A stretch of 11,486 nucleotides of DNA. Source: an uncultured Brachyspira sp. Its GTDB lineage: Bacteria > Cyanobacteriota > Vampirovibrionia > Gastranaerophilales > Gastranaerophilaceae. Below are positions 6,126 to 11,486 of this stretch, piece by piece. The position numbers and the translations under genes were made by a program. A model generated the notes under the pieces. The model had not been told where the DNA came from, ran no database searches, and saw only the letters and a program-made list of their open reading frames with translations. The first letter of the stretch is position 1; every line of letters starts with the position of its first letter. The stretch is taken from contig ONYB01000137.1 of the NCBI GenBank assembly GCA_900321895.1, forward strand, positions 1 to 11,486, given 5' to 3'.

Positions 6126-8347
6126 ACGGAAAGAAGCATTTCGTTCGGGATGAATACGTCGCTTATGCCGAATTTGGCAGTTACAAACATCAGTTCCAAG
6201 GTTTCACCATGCCCGATATCCAAAATTTTGAATGGAATTTTTACGTCTAAAACTTTGTCGTATACCGCAAAAATGTCTTTGGAATTTTGTATTCCCCACA
6301 AACTGTGCGGCATAGATTTTATTATTCTGATAAATTTTAATTCTCCGTCTGAAACGGTCATTTGAATTTCATTGTGGAATTTTTCTTTTACGACAGGCAG
6401 AATGTTTTCTGTTTTGTTGATAAGCCTTATTGCCGACAAACTGTGCTTTTTGTTAGCGTTTCGGGTGTACAAGTACATCTGGTGCGGACGGTTGTACACC
6501 TCAGGGTTATCTCTTAAATAGTTGTTTATGTAAAATCTCAAGTATAAATTGTCCTTGTCGTAGCCAAAACAAATTCTGTTGAAAAATTTACTTTCCTTCA
6601 AAACAGGGCCGTCAGGAATTTCGATACAGCCTGCATTTAGCCAAGAGGTGTCATCTTTGTTGTCTTGTCCGTTGAGTTCAGGTTGAATTTCACATTTCGG
6701 ATATCTGGACGGTTTTGTGATTGCCGAAAGTAGCGGTATGTCTAAGTATTCAGGCGGTTCTTGTCCCAAGTAGATGTAGATATTTTTCAAATGTTCTCTG
6801 AAAAGGTAATCAAAGATGTTGTCACGTCCCGAATCGTTCGGTTCGCCATACCACCAAAACCAGTCACTGCCTTCGCAAATAAATAATTCACGCTTTGCAA
6901 ATTCTATGTTAGGGTTGTGCGGGTTCTCTTGTACATATTTGGAAAAATCGTCACGAACATTTTTCAAATATTTCCACGCAAGGTTTTTAATTGGTTCATC
7001 AATCCATAATTTGAAATTACGGTTAATCCACGAGCCTGCGGCGATTTTCGGAAGCGGTTTGTGGTATTTTTCGTGTTCAATGTAATCGCTGATTAAGACG
7101 GTTTCGAGTGAATCGTCCTCATCAATCAGTCCGTACAATTTTTTGAGGAAGGTTATGCCGTCTTGTTGGTAGTTTTCCCAACAGTTTTCCCCGTCCATTG
7201 CGATTGTCAAAATGTGGTTGTCGTCAGGGGACGAAAGCAATTTACTTTGCAAAACCTTTATTCTGTCGTACAAATCCGTTGCGGCAAGCTCGGCGTCAAA
7301 GTTCGGATATTCAAAGCCGATAAGGTTTGAGATGATTGAATCTCTGAAAATCATCTTTAAGCCGTTTTTGTATTCGTAAGATTTTACGAGGTGGTAAGGC
7401 TCTTCGACATAGCCTTTGAAGTTTCTGACAAATTCAAAGTTGATAGAATTTGCAAGAATTCCCTCGTCCGAAATTGTCCATTCAAAGCCCAATTCTTTGA
7501 ACAAATCCAACTCTTTTTCGTTTACGCAATGTTCGGAAGGCCAAATCCCTTTTGGTTTAACCCCGATAAGATTTTCAATTCGCTGAATTGCAGAAGTGAT
7601 TTGCGTTTTTGCGTCGTCTGCCATTTTGAGGTCGGTCGGAAGATTTTCCTTGTTGCCGACTTTTATGCTGTTGATGTCGAGCATAATCGGCACTATCGGG
7701 TGATAGTAAGGGCTTGTGGTGACTTCAATCTTCTTTTCTTCGACATATTTTCTGTATGTCGGGATAATTTTTCTGATTATATCTCGCTGAATTTCGATGA
7801 TTTTTTCTCTGTCTTCAAGGGTGTAACCCTTTTTCTTTTTAAATAATTTGCGGAGTTCAATGTATTCGTTTTTATAAACAGGGTCAAACCAAACGAGGTT
7901 GAAAAGTGCCATAAGATCGGAATATTCTTCGTCCGTAAATGCGTCAGTGTCAGTTTCCGAGAGTGTCTGACGCTTTTGGTAAAGTCTGTCGTATTCCTTG
8001 TAAGGCAAAATCATCGTCTGATAGTTTGCGTCAAAAAAATTGTTTAAAATGAATTCTTTGTCGTCGTCGCTAAGATTTTCAACAGGCGTAACTGTTAACC
8101 TTGAATGCAAATCGTGCAAGCCTTTTTCACCATAATCGATAAACGCATCCAACAAAACAGGAACGAGGTTTATGTTGAGTTTGATTGATTTAAAATTATC
8201 AACCATAGTAATCATATCAAGGTAATCCTTGACGGCGTGCAGTCTTACCCAAGGCATAAGATAGTCGCCTTCCGGTGAAAGCTGGTACACAGGTTGATGC
8301 ATGTGCCAGTAGAAAGCGATTGATAATTTTTTATTCTGACTCATCAT
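6113..8347 (-). CDS. glycoside hydrolase family 57 (alpha-glucan-active enzyme)
   Basis: The family comprises retaining alpha-glycosidases and glucanotransferases (amylase, amylopullulanase, branching enzyme, 4-alpha-glucanotransferase). 744 residues in this frame, with no signal peptide, so it probably works on intracellular glycogen or maltodextrins. The conserved regions are visible: HMHQP (15-19), WPSEHC (269-274; Glu272 is the likely nucleophile), AMDGENCW (383-390; Asp385 is the likely acid/base) and EGSDWFWWYG (492-501). Residues 8 to about 420 would be the (beta/alpha)7 barrel, followed by a helical segment and, from about 570, a beta-rich C-terminal region. Exact substrate cannot be told from sequence. 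Tandem ATGs (8345, 8342) start the gene; there is no close Shine-Dalgarno, only GGAG about 13 bases upstream. It has its own extended -10 promoter and is separated from the upstream genes by a terminator. The last residues (SVKRD) look like the product of a frame slip; see the -1 continuation. Confidence 0.93.
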   Translation of the reverse strand: MMSQNKKLSIAFYWHMHQPVYQLSPEGDYLMPWVRLHAVKDYLDMITMVDNFKSIKLNINLVPVLLDAFIDYGEKGLHDLHSRLTVTPVENLSDDDKEFILNNFFDANYQTMILPYKEYDRLYQKRQTLSETDTDAFTDEEYSDLMALFNLVWFDPVYKNEYIELRKLFKKKKGYTLEDREKIIEIQRDIIRKIIPTYRKYVEEKKIEVTTSPYYHPIVPIMLDINSIKVGNKENLPTDLKMADDAKTQITSAIQRIENLIGVKPKGIWPSEHCVNEKELDLFKELGFEWTISDEGILANSINFEFVRNFKGYVEEPYHLVKSYEYKNGLKMIFRDSIISNLIGFEYPNFDAELAATDLYDRIKVLQSKLLSSPDDNHILTIAMDGENCWENYQQDGITFLKKLYGLIDEDDSLETVLISDYIEHEKYHKPLPKIAAGSWINRNFKLWIDEPIKNLAWKYLKNVRDDFSKYVQENPHNPNIEFAKRELFICEGSDWFWWYGEPNDSGRDNIFDYLFREHLKNIYIYLGQEPPEYLDIPLLSAITKPSRYPKCEIQPELNGQDNKDDTSWLNAGCIEIPDGPVLKESKFFNRICFGYDKDNLYLRFYINNYLRDNPEVYNRPHQMYLYTRNANKKHSLSAIRLINKTENILPVVKEKFHNEIQMTVSDGELKFIRIIKSMPHSLWGIQNSKDIFAVYDKVLDVKIPFKILDIGHGETLELMFVTAKFGISDVFIPNEMLLSVKRD

Positions 8348-8376
8348 AAGGAAATCTTAACTCCGTTCTTGATTTT

Positions 8377-8385
8377 AGTATAACA
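8377..8385 (-). promoter_or_regulatory. extended -10 promoter of the GH57 gene
   Basis: On the minus strand TGTTATACT is an extended -10 (TG-n-TATACT), 30 bases before the first ATG, giving a 5' leader of about 23 bases. No good -35 hexamer is seen at 16-18 bases, which fits extended -10 promoters. Confidence 0.6.
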
Positions 8386-8428
8386 TCGACATGACAAAAT
8401 TGCTACGGGTTGAGTTTTGACAAGCCAT

Positions 8429-8459
8429 AAAAAAAGACCCCTTCACACGTAGGGCCTTT
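8429..8459 (-). terminator. intrinsic terminator of the small-protein/dut cluster
   Basis: On the minus strand AAAGGCCC (8459-8452) pairs with GGGTCTTT (8440-8433) over 8 bp with one G-U wobble and an 11-base loop, running into seven T. The wobble makes the stem complete only on the minus strand, which fixes its direction. It lies 31 bases beyond the 59-aa gene and before the GH57 promoter. Confidence 0.85.
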
Positions 8460-8489
8460 ATTTGTTAAAATCAAGGAATCATATAAAAC

Positions 8490-8669
8490 TTATTTTAATT
8501 TCGGATTGAAAACCGAAATTTTCTTTAATTCGTCTGCATTAAAATTTGTCTGAATTAAATTGTCGAAAAGGTTCGGCTCGGCAGGCTTGGCTTTTTGCGT
8601 TTGCCAGTAATCCTTGTCAAGCTGTGGAAGTCCACTATGTTCAGGTATGTTTGGATTAAAATCAACCAT
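8490..8669 (-). CDS. unrecognised 59-aa protein
   Basis: Small gene starting MVDFNPNIPEHSGLPQLDKD and ending SVFNPKLK. It is supported by a good ribosome site (AAGGA about 7 bases before ATG), coding-like composition and an intrinsic terminator 31 bases after the TAA. The protein is polar, with no membrane segment or signal peptide; the N-terminal half is Pro-rich and the middle (about 32-50) could form a short amphipathic helix. A perfect 8-bp inverted repeat (8497-8504 with 8513-8520) lies inside its last codons and may add to 3'-end structure. It is the last gene of the minus-strand run, 145 bases downstream of dut, with an inverted-repeat cluster in between that may mark its own control. 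I recognise no family. Confidence 0.65.
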   Translation of the reverse strand: MVDFNPNIPEHSGLPQLDKDYWQTQKAKPAEPNLFDNLIQTNFNADELKKISVFNPKLK

Positions 8670-8714
8670 AGAATTTTCCTTTTCCTTACTCTTTCTATAA
8701 CGACCATGATTTCA

Positions 8715-8753
8715 AAAACTTTAATATTTTGCATAAAGTTTTACAAAACTTTA
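8715..8753. repeat. three alternating copies of a 9-mer upstream of the 59-aa gene
   Basis: AAAACTTTA (8715-8723), its exact complement TAAAGTTTT (8734-8742) and AAAACTTTA again (8745-8753). The last two are separated by only 2 bases, giving a 20-base palindrome-like site. It lies between dut and the 59-aa gene, 46-84 bases upstream of the latter's start. It could be an operator for a dimeric repressor or a dut 3' hairpin; there is no following T-run on the minus strand, which argues against a terminator. AT-rich sequence raises the chance of coincidence. Confidence 0.45.
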
Positions 8754-8773
8754 CAGTAAATATTTTGGAGGAT

Positions 8774-8804
8774 GCGAAAAACCCTAATAAAGGTGACTTT
8801 TCGC
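8774..8804 (-). other. weak hairpin just after dut
   Basis: GCGAAAA (8774-8780) pairs with TTTTCGC (8798-8804), and ACC/GGT extends the stem around a 3-base bulge. It begins about 11 bases beyond the dut stop on the minus strand. Without a T-run it is at most a weak terminator or an mRNA-end stabiliser. Confidence 0.3.
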
Positions 8805-8814
8805 CAATGAAGAA

Positions 8815-9252
8815 TTATTTTCCTGTTGAGCCGAAACCGCCTTCGCCTCTAGCTGTTTCTGTGAGTTTTGTTACGACTTCGATTTTTGCCTGTTCTGCTT
8901 TTGCGATAACCATTTGTGCCACTCTTTCATCAGGTTGAATTGTGTAGGCTTCATTAGATAAATTTACAAGCGGAATACAAACTTCACCACGATAATCCTC
9001 GTCGATTGTCCCGACACAGTTGATTAACGTAATTCCATGCTTAATTGACAAACCCGAGCGAGGTCTGATTTGTGCTTCATAACCGTGTTCCAATTCGATT
9101 TTTAAACCTGTCGGAATTAAGGCTCTTTCAAGCGGTTTGAGAGTTATCGGTTCTTTTATTGCCGCACACAAATCCATTCCGGCAGCCCCTTCTGTTTTGT
9201 ATTCAGGCACAAATTTATTATGTTCCAATCTCTCTATTTTCAATACTGTCAT
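8815..9252 (-). CDS. dut: deoxyuridine 5'-triphosphate nucleotidohydrolase (dUTPase)
   Basis: Hydrolyses dUTP to dUMP and pyrophosphate in the cytosol, keeping uracil out of DNA and supplying dUMP for thymidylate synthesis. 145 residues, the normal size of the homotrimeric family. All five motifs are intact: I AGMDL (24-28), II RPRSGLS (63-69), III GTIDEDYRG (81-89, with the catalytic-water Asp84), IV DERVAQM (108-114) and V RGEGGFGSTG (135-144), the Gly-rich tail that closes over the nucleotide. AGGAG lies 5 bases before the ATG and fixes the start. It follows the DUF2400 gene by 20 bases on the same strand, so the two are probably cotranscribed, which fits a shared role in DNA uracil or base-damage control. 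Confidence 0.97.
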   Translation of the reverse strand: MTVLKIERLEHNKFVPEYKTEGAAGMDLCAAIKEPITLKPLERALIPTGLKIELEHGYEAQIRPRSGLSIKHGITLINCVGTIDEDYRGEVCIPLVNLSNEAYTIQPDERVAQMVIAKAEQAKIEVVTKLTETARGEGGFGSTGK

Positions 9253-9272
9253 AATTTCTCCTTTTTTATTTA

Positions 9273-10010
9273 CTAATTACTACTAACTCCGTAACCAAAC
9301 ATCGCAAAATCATATTTTACAGGATCTTGCGGGTCAAAATGTTTTAAATTTTCTGTCAATTCTACAACAGCCTTAAAATCGTTAGAATTTCTACTCAAAA
9401 GCCCCATTTCTCTTGAAATTCTAGCGACATGAACATCAAGAGGAATATACAAATCCGATGCCGGCATGAACTTCCAAATTCCAAAATCAACGGGAGGTTT
9501 GCGAACCATCCAACGCAAAAACATGCTCATTCGCTTCATTGCACCGCCTTTTGAAGGGTTTGGAATCATAAAGTAAAACCCTTGCCCAACATTGTTTTTC
9601 ACCCTCGAATAAAAATAATCGCAAACTGTTTGGAAAATTTTCCCTTCCTGATAGCCATGCTTGAAAAGTTCCTCCAGTCCACCGCCTTTTGCATAAAGAT
9701 TTTTCATAATATTGAAAATCTCAGCAAAATCTTCACTTTTGCCAAATCTGTAATTAAAATCCCCGAGAATTTTCGACTCGAAGTTTAAAATAAAATTCAA
9801 CGGTTCATTTTGAGCGAGTTCAAAAAGCGAATTAAGCTTTTTTATAAAAAGTTCACGCTTGCCGTAAGCTACAAGAGAAGCAATAAATCCGGCAATTTCA
9901 ATATCTTCTTTTTTAGAAAATCTATGCGGAAATTGAATAGGATCATTCCAAATGAAATCCTCATTCTCAAACTTTTCAGCTAAGCAATCAATATTTTCTT
10001 TCGTAATCAT
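9273..10010 (-). CDS. DUF2400/TIGR02757 family protein, HhH-GPD glycosylase-like
   Basis: 245 residues, the usual family length. Recognised by DPIQFPHRFS (23-32) leading to IAGFIASLVAYGKR, by GGAMKRMSMFLRWMVR (155-170), by IPLDVHVARISREMGL (189-204) and by FDPQDPVKYDFAMFGYG (225-241). The family has no firmly established activity that I know of. The segment LDVHVARISREMGLL resembles the VDxHxxRVxxRLG region of HhH-GPD DNA glycosylases such as endonuclease III, where the Asp is catalytic; Asp192 would be the equivalent (inference). There is no Cys cluster like the endonuclease III iron-sulfur site. The ATG has no visible Shine-Dalgarno and lies 12 bases after the winged-helix gene, so translation may depend on coupling. 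dut follows 20 bases downstream. Confidence 0.85.
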   Translation of the reverse strand: MITKENIDCLAEKFENEDFIWNDPIQFPHRFSKKEDIEIAGFIASLVAYGKRELFIKKLNSLFELAQNEPLNFILNFESKILGDFNYRFGKSEDFAEIFNIMKNLYAKGGGLEELFKHGYQEGKIFQTVCDYFYSRVKNNVGQGFYFMIPNPSKGGAMKRMSMFLRWMVRKPPVDFGIWKFMPASDLYIPLDVHVARISREMGLLSRNSNDFKAVVELTENLKHFDPQDPVKYDFAMFGYGVSSN

Positions 10011-10022
10011 AATTTAATTATA

Positions 10023-10346
10023 TTAGTATTGAAAATATCTGTCAAAGTCAACATCATCAAAACTGCACAAAAGTTTGTAAACCTCGTTATCCTCATCCAT
10101 TCTTTGAAAAGTATAATTGTCAAATTTCCAATATTTAGGGTTAATCCCAATTATCCTGACAATCCCCTCTTCCTTTAATATATTAAGTTTTTTCTTAACA
10201 ATTTCAAGTGGAAGTGCGACAAGCTTGGCAAGCTCAACAGCAGTAACACCCTTATCATTAGAGCATTTTTCGGGAGTCATAAACATCAGTTCCAGCCCGA
10301 CTTTTTTCAAATCTTTATCTTCGGTTTCCAACTCATAATCGTACAT
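10023..10346 (-). CDS. winged-helix domain protein, function unknown
   Basis: 107 residues. Residues about 15-65 look like a winged helix-turn-helix: a first helix (LKKVGLELMFM), then VTAVELAKLVALPLEIVKKKLNIL with the recognition-helix pattern near 46-59, then EEGIVRIIGINPKYWKF as the wing. A short acidic/aromatic tail follows (to 107) with no ligand domain. It could be a small DNA-binding regulator or a domain used in protein-protein contact. It is the first gene of the minus-strand cluster and divergent from the AAA+ gene, so it is a candidate for control of either. No clear Shine-Dalgarno precedes the ATG; a TAAAAT 6 bases before the ATG would imply a nearly leaderless mRNA, which is only a possibility. 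Confidence 0.72.
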   Translation of the reverse strand: MYDYELETEDKDLKKVGLELMFMTPEKCSNDKGVTAVELAKLVALPLEIVKKKLNILKEEGIVRIIGINPKYWKFDNYTFQRMDEDNEVYKLLCSFDDVDFDRYFQY

Positions 10347-10411
10347 ACAGGTATTTTATCTCAAAATTTTTTATTAATCTATCGTATTGTTGGAGTAATT
10401 TAAAAAAACTA

Positions 10412-10440
10412 TTGACAAATTAAGGTGTATGTGCTACACT
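10412..10440 (+). promoter_or_regulatory. strong sigma70-type promoter of the AAA+ gene
   Basis: TTGACA (10412-10417), a 17-base spacer and TACACT (10435-10440), preceded by TG-C as an extended -10. Predicted start of transcription is near 10447, giving a leader of about 170 nt before the ATG at 10617. A second, weaker TTGACA-17-TTTTAT pair lies at 10542-10570 inside the leader. Confidence 0.8.
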
Positions 10441-10447
10441 TGTAGCA
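10432..10447. promoter_or_regulatory. palindromic operator over the -10 box
   Basis: TGCTACA-CT-TGTAGCA is a perfect 7+7 inverted repeat covering the whole -10 and reaching the predicted transcription start. Its core TACA-NN-TGTA is the half-site arrangement known for BlaI/MecI/CopY-type repressors. Its position fits repression by blocking RNA polymerase. No BlaI-type gene is in the window; the divergent winged-helix protein is the only candidate nearby. Confidence 0.55.
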
Positions 10448-10450
10448 GAT

Positions 10451-10564
10451 ATGAAAATGTTAGTGCTTTTTTATGAAAACAAAATTAGTTCATTTTTTGT
10501 CAAAGAGGTGAATTGCTCTATGTCCAAAGGCAATTCCGTCGTTGACAGTGTTGTGAACTTGTAA
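10451..10564 (+). other. leader of the AAA+ gene with possible short peptide
   Basis: An ATG only about 4 bases after the predicted transcription start opens a 37-codon frame ending TAA at 10562-10564. Inside the same frame an ATG at 10520 has a better ribosome site (AGAGGTG, 9 bases upstream) and would give MSKGNSVVDSVVNL. That ATG lies in the loop of a hairpin made by GAATTGC (10510-10516) and GCAATTC (10530-10536). A U-rich tract follows (10565-10580). This could be a translated leader, an attenuator or chance; coding status is uncertain. Confidence 0.3.
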
Positions 10565-10616
10565 TTTTATTTTTGTTTTTATAGGCAAATGTAGGGAAAT
10601 TTAGAGGAGGCATATC

Positions 10617-11486
10617 ATGAGAATAAGTGCTATTAACAATTTTAAGGGTAACTTTTACACTAATTTACAACAATCAAACAAAGATTTTTCAAACAAATCA
10701 AATAGCGGTATGTCTTCAAGTTATGTGTCAAACTCTTCAATGTTAGTCGATAAAAATTATGGCAGTTTGCTTGCTAAAAAGAATAATGTTTCGTTTGCAG
10801 GTGTAGCTCCGGACAAAGCTCTTTCTATTGCGAAACAAATTCCGCTTGCTGACAGAATTGCGACAATGTTTGACTTTTTTGAACATGGTGATTTGATTTT
10901 GGTTAGTAAAAATCTTCAAGAAGGTCAAAAAGCCCTAAAATCTGCATACAAATCTGCAGGACAACTTTTTAAGAAAATTTTATTTATCCCTGATGATAAT
11001 ATTAGTGAGCCGTTAGCATTTGTTAAACATCAACAAGGCGATAAAGAAATTTGGAATATAAGTAACAAAAATATTTATATTAATAACAAAGATTTTTTAA
11101 AACCAAAAGAAAGTTGCTATTTCCTTGACGGTGACAAAATTAAAATCGGTGATTTTGAAATGACAATGAAGGAAAAAGCAAAAACGGATTTGAATGCTTT
11201 TAAAAAAATATTTGCCAAATCTATAGATTTGAATGAACAAATAGCCCCTGTTATCAACAAACAAAACTTAAAATCAATTTTATCTATTGCAAAAGAAGTT
11301 AAAAAAGGGACAGAACCTATCAGGTTTAAAGATGTTGGTGGTCAAGACAAAGCAATCGATATGTTAAAAAAACAAATCTTATATCCGATAAAATATCCGG
11401 AAGCTTTCAAAGATACAATGCTTAGCCACGGGGCATTAATGTATGGTCCTCCGGGAACAGGTAAAACCCGTCTTGCCGCAGCATTA
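10617..11486 (+). CDS. AAA+ ATPase with degenerate FHA-like N-terminal domain (3' end missing)
   Basis: The first 290 residues are visible; the gene runs off the window. Residues 1-66 are low-complexity and Asn/Ser-rich, starting MRISAINN and ending in NNVSFAGVAP. Residues about 75-120 are helical. Residues about 122-185 are beta-rich (NIYINNKDF ... FLDGDKIKIGDFEM), resembling an FHA-type sandwich, but I cannot see the conserved phosphothreonine-binding residues. From 236 the AAA module begins: FKDVGGQDKAIDMLKKQIL, then Walker A GPPGTGKT (277-284). The 'DVGG' entry places it with classic AAA proteins (Cdc48/PAN/FtsH-like) rather than with DNA-replication clamp loaders. Walker B, arginine finger and any C-terminal domain lie outside. 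AGAGGAGG with a 6-base gap fixes the ATG. A role in protein remodelling is an inference from the AAA type. Confidence 0.88.
   Translation, partial: MRISAINNFKGNFYTNLQQSNKDFSNKSNSGMSSSYVSNSSMLVDKNYGSLLAKKNNVSFAGVAPDKALSIAKQIPLADRIATMFDFFEHGDLILVSKNLQEGQKALKSAYKSAGQLFKKILFIPDDNISEPLAFVKHQQGDKEIWNISNKNIYINNKDFLKPKESCYFLDGDKIKIGDFEMTMKEKAKTDLNAFKKIFAKSIDLNEQIAPVINKQNLKSILSIAKEVKKGTEPIRFKDVGGQDKAIDMLKKQILYPIKYPEAFKDTMLSHGALMYGPPGTGKTRLAAAL

Noticed and set aside
6113..6130. Programmed -1 frameshift in GH57
   Set aside because: The A-run lacks a standard X-XXY-YYZ heptamer in the correct phase (A-AAA-AGG does not allow A-site re-pairing); a simple indel or read error is more likely.
7391..7846. 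151-codon open frame on the plus strand
   Set aside because: It lies opposite the GH57 gene, has no ribosome site or promoter, and its sequence is Phe/Cys/Val-rich as expected of an antisense shadow.
8729..8938. 69-codon open frame on the plus strand over the dut 3' end
   Set aside because: Most of it is antisense to dut motif V and upstream coding sequence; no ribosome site was seen.
10743..10928. 61-codon open frame on the minus strand
   Set aside because: It is antisense to the AAA+ gene and lacks a ribosome site.

Overview
The window is AT-rich, compact bacterial DNA with standard genetic code, sigma70-like promoters and mixed Shine-Dalgarno use. It suggests a gut or environmental bacterium of the non-photosynthetic cyanobacterial sister lineage (Vampirovibrionia/Melainabacteria, e.g. 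Gastranaerophilales). The main reason is the last gene: a short N-terminus beginning MRISAINN, followed by a polar Asn/Ser-rich stretch and an 'NNVSFAG' element, is a layout I associate with that group. This is recognition, not proof. No mobile element, CRISPR array, tRNA or rRNA was seen.

Layout. (1) 2-1591 (+): the 3' part of a Cys-containing, probably secreted protein made of about four divergent beta-rich repeats plus a Tyr/Ser/Trp-rich C-terminal region; a near-perfect intrinsic terminator follows. (2) 1718-5872 (+): a two-gene unit of a DAACS-family acidic amino-acid/dicarboxylate symporter (TTG start) and, 6 bases later, isoleucyl-tRNA synthetase (ileS), whose HIGH motif reads HVGT. 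(3) 5873-6050: a convergent intergenic stretch with several hairpins. (4) 6113-8347 (-): a GH57 glycoside hydrolase. A -1 frame continuation to 6051 suggests that its true C-terminus is about 21 residues longer and has been cut off by a one-base slip in a run of five A. (5) 8490-10346 (-): a run of four genes in one direction, namely a 107-aa winged-helix protein, a DUF2400/TIGR02757 protein that resembles HhH-GPD DNA glycosylases, dUTPase (dut), and an unrecognised 59-aa protein, closed by an intrinsic terminator. (6) 10412-11486 (+): a strong promoter with a palindrome over its -10 box, a leader of about 170 nt with a possible short peptide, and the 5' part of an AAA+ ATPase gene that runs off the window.

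Working together: dut and the DUF2400 gene sit 20 bases apart. dUTPase keeps uracil out of DNA, and the DUF2400 protein keeps the LDVHV-type aspartate region of base-excision glycosylases, so the minus-strand cluster looks like a nucleotide-hygiene/DNA-repair unit (inference). GH57 has its own extended -10 promoter and probably acts on intracellular alpha-glucan. The AAA+ gene is divergent from the winged-helix gene, and its promoter region is the clearest regulatory site in the window.
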